From: Oreohelix idahoensis
Taxonomy: Eukaryota; Mollusca; Gastropoda; Stylommatophora; Oreohelicidae
Direction: 5' to 3'
NCBI GenBank assembly: GCA_024509875.1
Contig: JAMPIV010010585.1
Span: forward strand, 186,001 to 250,000
DNA length: 64,000 nucleotides
In this document: positions 31,626-44,524 of the stretch, piece by piece
How positions within the stretch are numbered: the first letter of the stretch is position 1
Layout: every line of letters starts with the position of its first letter
Program-made: the position numbers and the translations under genes
Notes under the pieces: generated by a model
Told to the model about the DNA's origin: nothing
Databases searched by the model: none
Seen by the model: the letters and a program-made list of their open reading frames with translations, nothing else

Positions 31626-32639
31626 TGATATAGATCTGCTGATGAATGTTGAAGAGTATTGTATTGCAATGACTTGTAATGTGACTGTGTGTATATCAAT
31701 GTAAACGTGATCGTGCTGTGACTTAATAAATCGACATTTAAATTACACCAGATGTTTACGGCCATCCATGACTATTATTTACGTACCTGTGTTGTGAGTG
31801 ACTGTTCTACCACACACTCACTAATACATACCTAACACAGATACGACGGCACACCTACGCCACCCATACACCGTTAATATTCATCATCGGTAACACCTGG
31901 CTCACAGACGTTTTGCTCAGATGAATGAAGTTAAGGCCCTTGATTATGCCCCTTACACGTGTTCTTGGGGTCGTTACTTTTTATAACATAATTCCCTCTA
32001 TGACTTCGTGTGTTTCAGTTTCCTCGGCCTTACTTATTAAAATTGGTTTCCTTGGCTATGTAAGTCCTTCAAGATTGTTCCACAAAGTCCGGCCTGATAA
32101 ATGGAAATTCTGAATTCTAACTTCTGGTAAGTCTGGTTGTGTCTTGGCAAGCGTGAATCTCAGTGTCTTAACACTGAAGCGTGTCAGGTTATATTCACTG
32201 TCCTCCCCCGCATCTGTTTGCAACGAAGCTAAGAAAGCGCCAATCGTTTCAAACAGATATGTTGAGTGGGGTATTTTCAAAATATTCCGACATGTAATAA
32301 TTTTGCGCGTGATGTAAAGGTCACGTTTCCCATATATGGTATGAAAACATCCGATTGCCTGGCAAGCGAACTCACCAACACATCTGTAAACTCAAACGAC
32401 AATGTGTTTCAGATGTAACAACTTATTACTATCTAAAGTAATCTTGTCATAACAAGTCGGACAGGAAGCGATTAGGTCATCCTTGTCTGTCCAAAATGTG
32501 TCACCCAGACAAGTAATCTCTTATCTGTTACGCACCCTGGCTTTATCGGCTATTAAATATATTCGCTGGGCGATTTAGTGTTAAACTGATGTCTGATGTC
32601 GGCACTTGCCGCTATTAACCCACATGGTTGTCTATAATA
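31626..32639. other. Non-coding or unassigned
   Basis: Nothing is firmly recognised. AATAAA at about 31724 and the end of the repeat array just upstream give it an LTR-like look, but no partner was found. A minus-strand frame at 32056-32280 looks protein-like (LRFTLAKTQPDLPEVRIQNF) but I cannot assign it. Confidence 0.35.
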
Positions 32640-33530
32640 TTATCTCAGCAGGGATGGGCAGGTAAACAGACAAGACGAAATATACTGAAGGGGGTGTAAG
32701 AATGAAAATACCAAATATCTGCTACACATAGCAGAGAAAGAAAGTGCGACAATTGAAAGCACGCAATAAAAATCAGTACAAAAATGTAACTGATACTGTC
32801 GTAGTGAAACAGAGATCAAGAAGGGTCGCCCCATTCTGTCACAATGTTGTTCCTTTCCATTGCTGGTGACCCTTTTCTGTGTTGTGCCATGCTCATGTTT
32901 CGCTTCTTGCCTTTCCATATCCTGTATTCTTCCCACCACGAACCCTCTCGGTATCCTGATGGTTCTACCAGGGGTGTTTAACATCATCATGGGAAATTGT
33001 CCCTTGCTCCCTACTTTCACTATTCCTTCACCATGGATAGAGCGGGCTCATCCAGTATGTCCTTATCCTCAAGCTCCACTGTCATCACCGTTTGTCCTTG
33101 CTTGTAATTTGGGGACCGTTTTATTTTCCCTAGAAGTATGCCGACTCTGTTGGGTTTCAACGTAACTTATGTTTTGGTCCTAATCACTGATGCGATGTGG
33201 GTGTCATCTTGCAAATCCACGCATTCGTCCTGTATCTGAAGTTTATGTGTATCAAAATACAGGCGGACGCGGTGCATGTGTAGGAAATCACGCCCTAGGA
33301 TCAGATTTCTCGTCATCCCTGTCACTATTGTCAACGCGTGTTCCACTGTTTTTGCACCTATATTAAATTGCATCGTCGCCGTCCCCATGACCTTAAGATT
33401 TTCTCCTGACACCGAGGTGAGTGTGGCATATGTCTTTCTATACTGCACCATACTCCGTATCTATTTACAGAGGCCAGACCTAATTAGACTACGGTGGCCC
33501 CTGAGTCCCCTAGTGCTCATACTTCCTTCC
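32640..33530 (-). pseudogene. Gypsy aspartic protease and protease-RT linker
   Basis: In element order: GDSGATVV, the protease active-site motif (about 33494-33517), is followed directly by an in-frame stop. Then, in another frame, comes 33451-33167 with VMGTATMQFNIGAKTVEHAL and NLILGRDFL, the ILGxDFL motif of retropepsins. After another frame change, a linker (QFPMMMLNTPGRTIRIPRGF, VVGRIQDMERQEA, about 32900-33010) is typical of the stretch between protease and RT. RT does not follow. The protease would cut the Gag-Pol polyprotein; with stops and shifts this copy is dead. Confidence 0.75.
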
Positions 33531-34386
33531 TTGCAATTCAAGGACGAACGAACATGGGTCTAATGTATATGCCAAGTCAATTGCAGTTGCTTCTTGCCTT
33601 TTCTCTTCCTCGATTTGCCGTTTTCTTCCTTTGCCTACTTCCCCCCTCTTCTTCCTCCTTTGTAGACTCTTGCAATATATGTCTACATTCACTGTGTCCT
33701 CCACAAATTTACTACTGTGTGGTTGGAAGCTGTTTTGTTTATGTGGTTTTCTCCTATGTACCTGTGGTTGTCTACCACTGGTTGTATCAACATATCCTTT
33801 CTCCGTCTTGTCGTGTGGTTGTACTCTGTTTTCACTTGGTATTTTCTTTATTCCCTCTTCTCTGATTTCCATTTCGCCAACTTCGACAACGTGGCTGTGT
33901 TTGATGGTGTTATCTCTCTAGTGCCCTTGTTCCTGTAATGTCATTCCGTTTCGCTATCCTTTCTTTCCTTCTGTTGATGCAATGCCAATGGCTTGCCGTA
34001 CTAGCAGTATCGCTAGTATTGTATCTATTTGGAGTGCTCCATTGGTCATTTTTCTTCTTGTCGTTGAGACCTTCTGTTCACCCTACTCACATCGGTCTCT
34101 CTTAGTGAGTTGGTTTGTCTTTTCCCTGCATGTAAGTGTTTGTGTGTCGGACCCTGCCATCGAAGTTAATGGCGTCCGGGTTATGTCTGCAAGTGTTAGA
34201 TATTGGTGTGCGGGAGTATTTTGCGCAGTCACCCAACCTAGTGGCTGTATGTCTATTGTGTGTACTTGTGAAGGTCTCAACACGTCTTGCTAGCTGTTGC
34301 GGCTCTTGTTGCCTGTACCTACAAGAGTAGAACTTGTGACCGACCTTGTTACACACGTAACACACCGGTGCCCTGTGTTGTTCCAT
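33510..34386 (-). pseudogene. Gypsy gag zinc knuckle and basic linker
   Basis: Frame 34386-34102 starts with a CCHC knuckle CYVCNKVGHKFYSC (C-x2-C-x4-H-x4-C), the nucleic-acid-binding end of Gag. Further on, frame 33872-33510 is very hydrophilic (KPHKQNSF.., RRKKRGEVGKGRKRQIEEEK), which fits the spacer between Gag and protease. Several frame changes occur between them. The plus-strand ORFs covering the same interval are shadows. Confidence 0.7.
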
Positions 34387-34576
34387 TCTTGGTCAACTAC
34401 TTGGTTGTCTCCCACTTCCTTGCCTTGGTATTTCTTTCCTTTGACAGTGTCCTATCCCCATAGGTTCTTCCTCCCTTTCTTCGTACGCCTGTGTTCTTCC
34501 CAATCTTAGGGTCCAGTCTGCAAATATCCGGATCTAAGGGTATTTTATGTTTGAACATGCGCCCTAATATAACCGA

Positions 34577-35251
34577 CTAGATCAAACGGACGCGCCTCGC
34601 CAAAACTTTATAAAAATAAAAAAAAACATAAAAAAGGTCCAGTTTTCTCCTAACATTCTCTTCCGCTGTAGCTAATGCGATAGCTTGTGTTAGGTTTTGC
34701 GGATCCTTACGTAACAGGTGCAATTTGATAGGCGTGCCGTTCAGACCATCTACGAATATGCCTACCAATTGTCTTTCAACCTCCTGTTGTTTGATATCCT
34801 GTCACATGAAGGCTTCCTCAGCGAGGTTCAACAACCTGTCGCTAAACATCTGTGTGGACTCCTGTAGCTGTTGTCGTATTGTACGAAGAAGCGTCCACGC
34901 ATAGGAGCTATCGGTAACCTTTGAGTACGATTTTACGAGCTCCTTTATAAGCTCTTCCCGTGTTTCATTGGGGAAGGCTTCCACACTCCTCCTAATGAAG
35001 TCCGTAACCAGTCCGTCCGAGGAAAGGTACGCAACCTTCTTGAAATCTGCTAGGTCAGCGTTGACTGACGAACAATACCTCTGGATCTCTAACAACCACT
35101 GCCTACATAACCTGGGATTACCTGAGTAAGGCCTTATTACGTTCCCGATGTTCTGAAACTTACTATTGTTGTCCACCGTATCCAAAGTCTTGGCTATCTG
35201 TTGAAGCGCAGCTATATTTGGGTCTACACCCACTGTAGGCTGTTGCTGCAT
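34577..35251 (-). pseudogene. Gypsy gag, capsid region
   Basis: Frame 35251-34802 (149 residues, starting MQQQPTVGVDPNIAALQQIA) contains the retrotransposon-gag helical region: IGNVIRPYSGNPRLCRQWLL, KKVAYLSSDGLVTDFIRRSV, WTLLRTIRQQLQESTQMFSD. A single TGA at about 34800, probably a CGA-to-TGA change, ends it. The next frame continues the same domain (QLVGIFVDGLNGTPIKLHLL, QAIALATAEENVRRKLD). An A/T-rich slip follows at about 34610. It lies about 640 bp downstream of the LTR end at 35895, as expected for the start of gag. Confidence 0.8.
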
Positions 35252-35894
35252 GATGACGCCACCTGTAAGAATTGTTAGTATTAGTCAAATACCTGAGGAG
35301 AATGTGCTATTAAAATCCTGGCTGTGCTGAAAACAAGCAACTAACAACAAAAATCTAAATCAATATTCATATAAACATTCAGCAAAAAAAAAAAAAAGAA
35401 ATATTCTGGCAACAACCAAAAATATCAACAAATACAAAGTAACTAAATGTGCACGATTATGTAACTAACTATTGTCTCATTAATTTAACTAACTAACTAA
35501 CTATTGTGTTCATATACTATTACTGTGCTTGCTTGCTTGGTTGCAGTACTGTTTAATTTACTTGCGCGCGTATGACCATTATTACGTATTGGTCATGCAT
35601 GATTTGTCACACTAGTGGTTAGTGGGGTTTGAAATAACGCTTTTGATGCCGGAGTTCCTCATGATGCCTTGATTGTACGAGTACTTCATGTTGACTTGAT
35701 TACGTGCTACCTTCGTGTTGACTGGACTGTGTGATTACCTCGTTGACTTGATTATATGAGTACTTCTTTGACTTGATTTCACAATATGCGCAGGCATATT
35801 TGTCGTCCTCCCTTCGCTGCTTTATCTCTGTGTTGTGAGTACTGCTGTTACACTGTCTGGTGTATGGCTGGTCACTAGACACCAGTTAATCATG
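35252..35894 (-). other. Leader of the Gypsy element
   Basis: Non-coding between the LTR end and gag. A TGG-starting stretch (TGGTGTCTAGTGACC in element sense, about 35872-35886) lies 8 nt from the LTR end and is a candidate tRNA primer site. The tRNA is not identified. Confidence 0.4.
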
Positions 35895-36110
35895 TGTGGC
35901 CGTGCCTGCTGATAGTTATGTTAATCGTATTATTGGAAATAGTTTCACTGCCCACCAGCAGACAGGTTATGTTGATGAAGATGGTATGACTGTCTAAGCT
36001 CACAACAAAACAACAGCTCACAAACACTGATGGATGATGACTCAAGTCGGCGAGTGACTTCACACTGACAGCAATGACTACGAAAATTCAAAACGTTTAT
36101 TTACAGTTCC
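35895..36110 (-). repeat. LTR 3' end, related to 23658-23760
   Basis: TGTGGCCGTGC..., read on the minus strand, ends GCACGGCCACA and borders the gag leader. The first 100 bp are similar but not identical to 23658-23760. Similarity then fades, so the two are related LTRs rather than a matched pair. AATAAA on the minus strand near 36090 fits an LTR poly-A signal. The outer LTR border was not found. Confidence 0.5.
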
Positions 36111-38479
36111 CAAACATCTGTGGGATTGCGACTCATCTCCCTCCTTTCATTCTATGTCTGCGTCGCTGTCTATCTGCATCTAAGTGCTGTCTCTAACTTG
36201 CCTAGGTTGGTCATAGCTGCAGAACCATTGTTGTCGATAACCGTTATTCTGTCCTTGAAAACTCTTCATTTCTATAAATTGCTGTATTCAATAGTGGACA
36301 TTTATTTTCATACTCTGTCTTGTTCTCACTCTGATAGTAGGTACTATTATGGCGTTTCTTGGAAAGACTGGTCTAAGCCGCCAGGGGTGGAGATTTCTGC
36401 CTATGCCCCCTACTGACACGTTGGTAACTGTCTATAAGCTGCACTTTGGACTATACATGTTAAAGCTGCTGCTTACTTCACATACCTGTTAGACTTGTAG
36501 TCTTGAAACATGATAACGAAATCTTGAACTGGCAACATTGTATGTCTTGACTGTATATACACAAACGTGTCTAACTTCTAGAATGGTGGCGTACGAACGA
36601 CCTGCTGGCTGGGCAAACAACTTTGTATAATACTGCAACCACAGCACGAACCACCTTCGGTGGCATGTTCGCCAGAATGAACCATCAATCAACGCTCGCC
36701 ACTACACAACTTAAATACTTGTAATTCTCTGCAACCTACGCTAAGCGCGTTCGAAATCTGACTGACTATATGATTTTCACCGATTTATTATTATTACAAT
36801 TTTCTTCGAAGCTTCTCGATTAACATCACTCACTCTCTACAACAAAAGTCTCGTGCAACGATGTTTCGATGTGTGTCCGGGACTCACAAAAATCCCAAAA
36901 GGACGTAATAATAATTTCTCTCCCTTTGCTAACTAAGTCAAAAACCCTGTCTCCCACTCTATTCGTAGTACTTTTAATAGCGTTTGCAAATTTATCAAAC
37001 CATAACCACTGACGTCTCGACAATTTCCTAGCCAAACCCACGACCTTTTCTTAAGGCGAGGCCCCAAAGATTTACCTCCCTTAGACTTAAAATCATAAAC
37101 TTTAAATCTTATCTCCCATATAGTCAAATCTAATAGTGCGTTACAACAGTACCGGTACGCACATTTTCTAAACCAGATTTTTCTACTCAACGTGATATCT
37201 TTATGTAGATCTCAACCTTTCTATTACAGTAATGATTATAGTTTGGAAGTTATTACAACGAAAATCACGATGCAAGATGTGCCAGGCAAATGTACAGGAA
37301 AGTGAGAACACATTTTCTATAAATGTAGTACAATTATACCAGCGCAGAGAATCTTACAAGACATACTAGACACACATACGACACAAAATACAGACATTTT
37401 CAAAGCCATTATGCTTAATTCAATTCCCAAGACACTACCAGATATCCATTTAAAATTAGTTCTTTTGCTCTCGGAATTTCGTTTTTTAATGTGGAACTGT
37501 CGCAGTCAATCAGTATTTGAGTAAAAAGTTATCCGCCCAGCCGTTCTCCTAAATTTGTTCCTCCAGCGAGTGACGCTTATTTTAAACCTGTCCACTATCC
37601 TCAGCTACCTGTACCTCGACCTGCCAAATATTCTTAAATCCAAGCCTTTAGTTTATACGAAGGTCACTATCCTACAACCTCCTCCTTTCCTCCACACCAC
37701 TGCCAATTACGAGGTATTCCATCACCTGTCTTTTTTTTCTTCCTACCTTCCCCACCCCCTTTAACACACATCCTCCTCCTCCCCCCTCCCCCCACACACA
37801 CACAACGTTAAAGGTGAGGGACTCCATCACCCAATATTTTTATTTTAAGTACATGTGAGAGAGTGTGTGCATGTTTCACATTTTTCATCCTCCTTTTTGT
37901 CATGTCCGCAGAGAGAAGCCAGCCTTTAAATTATTATTATTTTATTTTATATGTATCTATTATTACTATTATTATTATTACATTTTAATGCATTTGTACA
38001 TGTGTAGTCTATTTATTTTATTAATTATTTTGTATTTATTTATTTTTTTTTTTTAAGACGGACAAAAGAAGTACTTTAAGAAGTAAGATTTTTTATAGGA
38101 CAATTTTGCTCAAGTCAGCAGCAGACCGTGTGGTCTTCGGTCAGAATACGTGGGTGTCACACACAAAAACTGAGTTGGAAAAATGTTCTAAAGAAACTTT
38201 AATGCTGACACTGGGCGTTTCGCGCCAGTTTCTAAATCTATGGAGCGCTGTGACACGTTGAAGATTTACGACCAACGGTGGATGACACCTGTAATTATGG
38301 GGACCCGGACAGTCACGAATGCCAGCATTGGAAATCGTCAATAGCTGTCGTTGAAATAGCGGCAGTGGAAAATCATTTTAAGTGTGCGTAAGTGTGTATG
38401 TGAGCGTGTGTGAGAGTGATGGGTACTTTATTTTCCATTGGGAATATTTTACAAACCAGGACAATCATTTTATGTAACA
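36111..38479. other. Non-coding; low-complexity patches
   Basis: Part may be the rest of the LTR ending at 35895. Bases 37740-37800 are C/CA-rich, and 37930-38055 is an ATT/T-rich low-complexity run. A possible Penelope-like signature (GGCGCGAAACGCC on the minus strand, about 38212-38228) is isolated and weak. No gene is supported. Confidence 0.45.
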
Positions 38480-38895
38480 TTATTGAGGCCAAATTTAATT
38501 GTGGTCTATTCATCTTGAGAAATCGAATAAGCAAGTCTAATAACATATGGGTTCAAGTATGAATGTGTATGTCAACGAATATATACAGTAGCATTTGCGT
38601 GTATGTGTCCAATGAAAGTGTAAGTTTGAGTATTTATATGTATTGTGCAATGTACTCTCCTTGTATTCCATTTTGCTAAATGCACATGGTTTGTATAATT
38701 GAAAACAAAAAATCGTAAGTAATCCCTTGTTAATCAACACTATCTTTTTTAAAAAAATGAAAGGTGCAATGAAACGGGCTTGTAACTGTGTGTATGTAAA
38801 TGTGCCCGAGTGTGGATAAATGTATATTTAATTTTAATGAAATGTTCAATTTTTCTTTTCTCCTTTATGAATGTGAATAAAGTTGTTTGTGACCG
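38480..38895 (+). repeat. LINE 3' UTR-like segment, related to 48440-48815
   Basis: It shares with the LINE tail at 48440-48815, in the same order, CA(C)ATGGTTTGTA, a CAACACTATC block, and a terminal GAATGTGAATAAAG. This is probably the 3' end of another copy of the same LINE family. Its coding part is not visible upstream. Confidence 0.5.
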
Positions 38896-39149
38896 GTCAC
38901 ACACCGGGCTCACTTTCTCACTCTCAGATGCAAACTGTAGGCAACCACACACATGGTGTTTAAGATTTCTGTTTCCTTAGAAAATAATCAAACACGTGGT
39001 ACTTAATTTTAGTTAAGCTACATAGCAGGGTTTCAGAATCTGATTTATGGTGTCAAGATCCAAGGTCTAGCTCAGATAACATCCTTTTCCTGCTCGGCCG
39101 TGAAATCGAATCTGAATGAATAAAAGGAGGATTGTTTTTCATCCAGTAC

Positions 39150-39905
39150 AAAGCAAGGGAACCACGATTGAGGAAATAAAAAGGAATCGAAAAGAGAAAG
39201 TCAGCATTACTTTATAAAGCAAAACTGGAAAGAAGGGTTTTAATTGTATCTTCACCAAACATTTTAGAGGAAATTTTGCCTATTCAGTTTTTCCCTCTCT
39301 ATTTCTCTCCCCCCGCCCCCACTGTTATCACTATCCCAGAAACTGACTCCCACCTATCAAAGATCATAAGGAAATCTAACGACATAATCTCAGCAAAAAG
39401 TAAAGCACTAGAGTACATAGAACGGTATTTAAATAATAGCCTAACTATATATACAGATGGGTCAAAAGATGAAGAAGAACAATTAGGAGCAGGAATAGCA
39501 ATACCAAAATTAAAAATGTATACAAAGTAACAGGTAATATATCCATCTTTACAGCAAAATTAGTGGCAATCCTAAAAGCTTTAGAAATAGCTGCAGAAAA
39601 CCCACCAAATAAAATAACCATTCTCACAGATTCCCTTTCATAAGTACTAGCTATCAGAAACAGAAATGAATGTAGCATGCCAGATATTATAGAGGAAATA
39701 CTACAGGTCAATACATATCTGCACACTATAGGATGCAGTGTAACACTAACATGGATACCATCACTTGTGGGGATAGCAGGAAATGAGCTTGCAGACAAAG
39801 AAGCCAAAGGGGGAAGAACTAGCTATAACAAAATTGAAGTAGGCTTAGGGAAGTTTGAAATTAAGAGCTTAATCGGTCAAGCAATAACTAAAGAGTGGAT
39901 AACAG
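39150..39905 (+). pseudogene. I-type LINE, RNase H domain (upstream half of a split copy)
   Basis: The post-RT part (about 39150-39290) leads into RNase H. LTIYTDGSKDEEEQLGAGIA (first catalytic D) is at about 39440-39500. A frameshift near 39515-39525 follows, then FTAKLVAILKALEIAAENPP (E), ITILTDSLS (D) with a TAA after it, and LTWIPSLVGIAGNELADKEA (final H/D motif replaced by the related I..GNE.AD) at about 39750-39810. An RNase H after RT is typical of the I superfamily. The LINE is interrupted at 39905 by an LTR element and resumes at 47682. Confidence 0.75.
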
Positions 39906-40921
39906 TGTTGAGGACTGTTTCGCGGCTTGCAGACATGTGAATGGTTGCAAACATTGGCATGCCTGCACCACGGAACTCCTCAATTGAATAAGACCAGAAA
40001 TCGCGCAGATCGATGTATGACGCGTCTAGCCTAGTTACATTCTAGTCTATGTGTGGTCATTGAGCCTAACGGCAGTGTTGAAATGTGTGGTAAAACCACT
40101 TAAGGATCGTGTTTGAATATGTGGCACAGCCACTGATTATATATATATGTGGAACGGTAGATCCACTGGAAAGTGTAAGATAGCGTAATGATCCGTATCA
40201 AAATTGATTATAGGACCAGGTAGAGTCCGTATTAGATTCGTGAACCAAGCAGATTACGTTCACCTTGAACTTATATACACGGCAGTTAAGACCGGGCGAT
40301 GCAAGCCAAAGACGTTGAATAATTATACATAGACAGGATCTATAGATTTACAGATAATGTACTCACTAGTATTGTGAAGGGATAATAATTCTAAGGATCG
40401 GATTCGGTAAGAGTTGGTTGCACACTCTATTACGCTATAAACTTAACGGTTAACCCAGACGAGCTAAGTCTGTGAGAGGAACAATTGTGTAGAGCTTAAA
40501 ACTATGATGAAGCCAATTTAAATGTGTGAATTGTTGTTGCACCATTGTGTAAAAGGATATATTAAATTGTTCAGTCGTCCATGGAACTTGTTGGTTGCCT
40601 GAATTATACAAGTTCTCACTCTATGCTGTGACTGTCATTAATCCTTGCAAGGTCAGTCCAGATTATCACAGGTATTTTCTAAGACTAACTATAATCTAAC
40701 CAACACTGTGGAAGAATTAATATAATAACGACACTGAATATAATAATAATTTAATCACACCAGAATGGCTTAAAAACTGCACTCGAACTAGAAAACTGGA
40801 ATTAGAATAGATGAATTATAATATCTGAAATATTGACAAGCAACCCAATAAACTCACGTCCAACGGTGCTGAATCTTTTAATAACATCTAGCAAGAAAAG
40901 ATACAGCGGGAGACCGTAACA
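39906..40921 (+). repeat. 5' LTR (1016 bp)
   Basis: Begins TGTTGAGGACTG and ends GAGACCGTAACA. It is identical to 46661-47676 except for one visible substitution. Preceded by AACAG. Confidence 0.95.
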
Positions 40922-42188
40922 TACTGGTGTCAAGAAGTGTTCGGACAATTTTCAGAATTCATCTTTTCCGTTACCCAATTGAACGAACTAATGTTCATGA
41001 ATCAGGCTTCAAGTTGGGAAGATTCTAGTGGAAACAACTTCAAGATCAATTCAGTTCGTCACAGGCAAAGTAACAGTGGAAATTGAACAGTTCAAGAAAG
41101 TCTCATTCAAGACGCAAGTCCAAGCTGGCAACTCAAATTTACACATCAAGTTACGAAGGTCAAGGTCGAGTCTTCACTCCGATTAACGGTCTTTGAGTCG
41201 CTGAATCAAATCGATCGAATTTCATTCAATTTTTTATCCTGAACGAGCACATAGAACCAGAAAGACAATCCATACACTTGTTAAACCTCCAGATCAACCG
41301 GGGAAGTATTTCAACAGAATTTCGTTCAATATCACGTTTGAAAATCTTCGTTCAACCGTTCAAGTCTGCTTCTCTGTGAAAACAAGTCTGAACAGCTGAG
41401 AGCATCTTGTTTATTTTCGGGATCACTATGGCATGACCACATGAAGATAAGTTCTTGTCTAAATTAGAGCTTTCGACTAGATTGTGTTGTCCAGTTGGCT
41501 AGCTTTGGTCTTCAATTTTTCCTCCACTGTCACTTGTCTGTCTTACTTTGCAGTCCTAGTTTTATCATTACTTGTTTACTATCAATGTATTTTATGTAAC
41601 TTCGCGGGAGGATGGTTAGGGCTTATCATTGCTTCTATATTCCTTTGGAAGATTTAAGCAATTTTAACGACTTTTAGGGATAATTGCTTATATTTGCTTA
41701 CTGAGGATCTAACTGATTATTAATTTTTCTTTTGAGTTAGGAAATAAATGTTTCTTCAGTAAGCCATATAACCACTTTGCTTGTGCTAGTTGTGACGTCA
41801 AGTGCCTACGTCATTTAATTTAAATAAATTACTTTCCGTTTTGTGTCACTATTTTATTCGTTTGTGATCTAAACATCTCTCTGTCTCAATGTTAGTTTAG
41901 GACGACTTGTATCGTAAATTATTGTAATGTTACTTTAAACATTTTATTTCTCTAATTATTATGTCTAGTACTTACTTAGTTTCTTTTTATATGTTTCATA
42001 GCGTCGTATAAGTGAATATATCATTTCATTTGATTGTTCCATCCATTATTTATCGTCACCTGTTCTTGTCTCTGGCTATATTAAATATCATAGTTAATTT
42101 GAATTAATTAAGCTCACATATTCATAGTATATTTATTGACAAATAATATACTATTATAAGGTATTGAGAAACTTATAACCTTATAACC
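40922..42188 (+). promoter_or_regulatory. Long leader with primer-binding site
   Basis: Three nucleotides after the LTR, TGGTGTCAAGAAGTGTTCGG (40925-40944) has the TGG start and position of a tRNA primer-binding site; I cannot name the tRNA. The remaining 1.2 kb has no ORF. This leader is unusually long for an LTR element. Confidence 0.6.
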
Positions 42189-44524
42189 ATGTCTGCCATT
42201 GAGTATTTTCTCAGGCAAGGAAAGAAGTCTGGTTTACAGGGACCATCTCTTCAGGACTTTATTATGAAAAATCTGAAGGAGGTAGAAATGGAAGAAGGTG
42301 ATCAGTCCTCAATTGAGGATGAATGGTATTGGAAGGAAAATAGATTATTGAGAATCATTGATGATAGGGAAAGCTTGATTGATGAGTTATTTGATGAGGT
42401 GAAAGCATTAAAATCACAAGTAGATGTAGATGGATCTAATTTTCGATCATTAACAGTTGATTTTTCAAAATGTAAGGAGTCATTAGATACTGCCTTGAGG
42501 GAGAATAAAGCTTTGAACTCTGAGATTTTGGTACTGCAAGATAACATTGCAGCATGTCAGAATAAAAGTTCCAAAATCAGTGATGACTGTTCTGATAAGG
42601 GTACTGATATTAATGAGAAGTTTTGTAAAGCAAAAGAGGCTTTGGAGGCCAGAATTCAATCACAAGTTGCTCAAATTAAGGGTCTTGTTCGTGATATGTC
42701 AAAATTGAGACTCCAGTTGAGAGAGAAGAAGGATAAAGAACAATCTCTTACTCATGAGTTGGTTACTGTGAAAGCAGAATATGAGAATTTTAAACATAAG
42801 ACCAATGAGACCAAGACTTATGTAGATTCAGAGTCTGATATATTAATGAGAAGTTTTGTAAAGCAAAAGAGGCTTTGGAGGCCAGAATTCAATCACAAGT
42901 TGCTCAAATTAAGGGTCTTGTTCGTGATATGTCAAAATTGAGACTCCAGTTGAGAGAGAAGAAGGATAAAGAACAATCTCTTACTCATGAGTTGGTTACT
43001 GTGAAAGCAGAATATGAGAATTTTAAACATAAGACCAATGAGACCAAGACTTATGTAGATTCAGAGTCTGATATATTATGTGTTCTAAGAAAAGAAAACT
43101 CTGAACTCAGAGATAATATTAAACGACTAAGTGAGAAAAACAGTAAGTTACAACTTAGTAAGTCAGAACTTAGAAAACTTACTCCTGATTTGGAAAGGGA
43201 AAATTTAAAACTGGAGATCAGGTATGACAATGATAAGGAAAGAGCTCTTACCAGTGAACTGGAACAGTTAAAGATAGATTATGAGAATTTCAAAGTTGAG
43301 GCCCAGAAACATGTAGATTCCAAGATGTTTCAGATTGTTGGTCTATTAGATGAGAATGAAGATCTATTACAACAACTTGAGGAGAAACAAATAGGATTGC
43401 CCGAGAAGGTTGCTGATCTTAAGGAAAGCCATTATAACTCTATGGAAGGACTACAACTTGAACTTCAACAAGAAAAGGCAAAGAATATGGAGATTGTCAG
43501 TAGACACTCTATGGAAATTGAACAACTGACTAATACTGCTGCTGCAGAACATAAAGTAAAAGATTTAGAGATTAGTAAATTACATCGAAGGGTGGATGTT
43601 TTATTAGATATCTTATCACAGGAACATGTATTGCCATCAGATGGCATTGATTTGGGTATGAAATTGGGTTACCATGATATTTCACCACACCCAAACGACT
43701 TTGGGCAGAAGCATAGCATTTCAAATGCTAAACTTAGTGGTGATGATACAGATCGCTCTCATAAGAGTAATATTCGACTTCCAGCATTCAATGCTAAGAT
43801 TCATTTACAACGACGGGATAGTCGATCATTCAGAGGAAAATATGGCTTTTCTCGTCAGGATTCTTATGTCAGGGTTTCCTGTCATAACCGTTCTGATTTT
43901 CATGATGGTAGATCTTGGCGTAAGGCCAATGCTAGGTATGTCACTATGGGAAAAAGTCCACCACATGGGAATAATAATGGTAAACAAAACACCATTACGG
44001 GATGTGAACAGATGAAGTTCCTTGAGACCAAACTTCATGATGATATTTGTTATTGTTATAGTCATGAGGATCATATTGTTGGTAAAACAGCTGTTGATAG
44101 GAAATATACGACATCTCAGGGTGACACTCCTCAGCTACCACAGGAGACATCTACTAATGTGGAGGATGTCGTTCATACTGTTTCTATTTATTTTGATAGG
44201 AATCGCTATGAACAGCTTTGTCTTCAAAATACAGTCAATGCTGATGGTAGGGAGGCATCGACTGTACCTTCCGGTCGGTCCGTCATGTCATGCTCAGATA
44301 CGACAGGTCGGATTGACAATCATCGGGCTACACCCGATGGTGATGAGCTGCAACATGTGAAATCTGCTCATTTGGAAGATGTTGATCATCATATTGGTTC
44401 CATTTATTTTGATGAGAATATATATACACAACTTTGTCTTCAAAAGACATTTAATACTGATGTTGTGGAGACATCGACTGAATCTTCCGAGCATCCTGTC
44501 ATGACATGCTCAGACGTGACGTGA
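42189..44524 (+). pseudogene. Coiled-coil ORF in gag position, broken by a 233-bp tandem duplication
   Basis: The start ATG at 42189 has a good context (ACCATGT). Frame 42189-42941 and frame 42875-44524 overlap because 233 bp (42604-42836) is duplicated perfectly in tandem (42837-43069). As 233 is not a multiple of three, it shifts frame. Ignoring the second copy, one frame runs through. The first 450 residues or so are a long heptad-type coiled coil (DRESLIDELFDEVKALKSQV, LRENKALNSEILVLQDNIAA, LRLQLREKKDKEQSLTHELV, LEQLKIDYENFKVEAQK). A polar, low-complexity region with K/R/H/S/D follows. Near the end a 72-residue unit (SIYFDxNxYxQLCLQ...VM.CSD.T) is present twice, at about 44181 and 44397, spaced 216 bp. 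No known gag motif is found. A structural, RNA-particle role is inferred from position only. Confidence 0.75.

Noticed and set aside
32056..32280. A 74-residue minus-strand frame with a protein-like composition
   Set aside because: No family could be recognised and there is no supporting neighbour in frame; left unassigned.
33276..33938. Plus-strand ORFs rich in F, L, C and S across the Gypsy gag-protease region
   Set aside because: Antisense shadows; the minus strand carries the recognisable protease and zinc knuckle.
38141..38341. A possible Penelope-like 3' signature (GGCGCGAAACGCC)
   Set aside because: Isolated motif without coding sequence or a second repeat; too weak to call.
44022..44360. 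Overlapping ORFs on both strands within 43465-44823
   Set aside because: Shadows of the coiled-coil ORF; composition is extreme in M, I and V and lacks domains.
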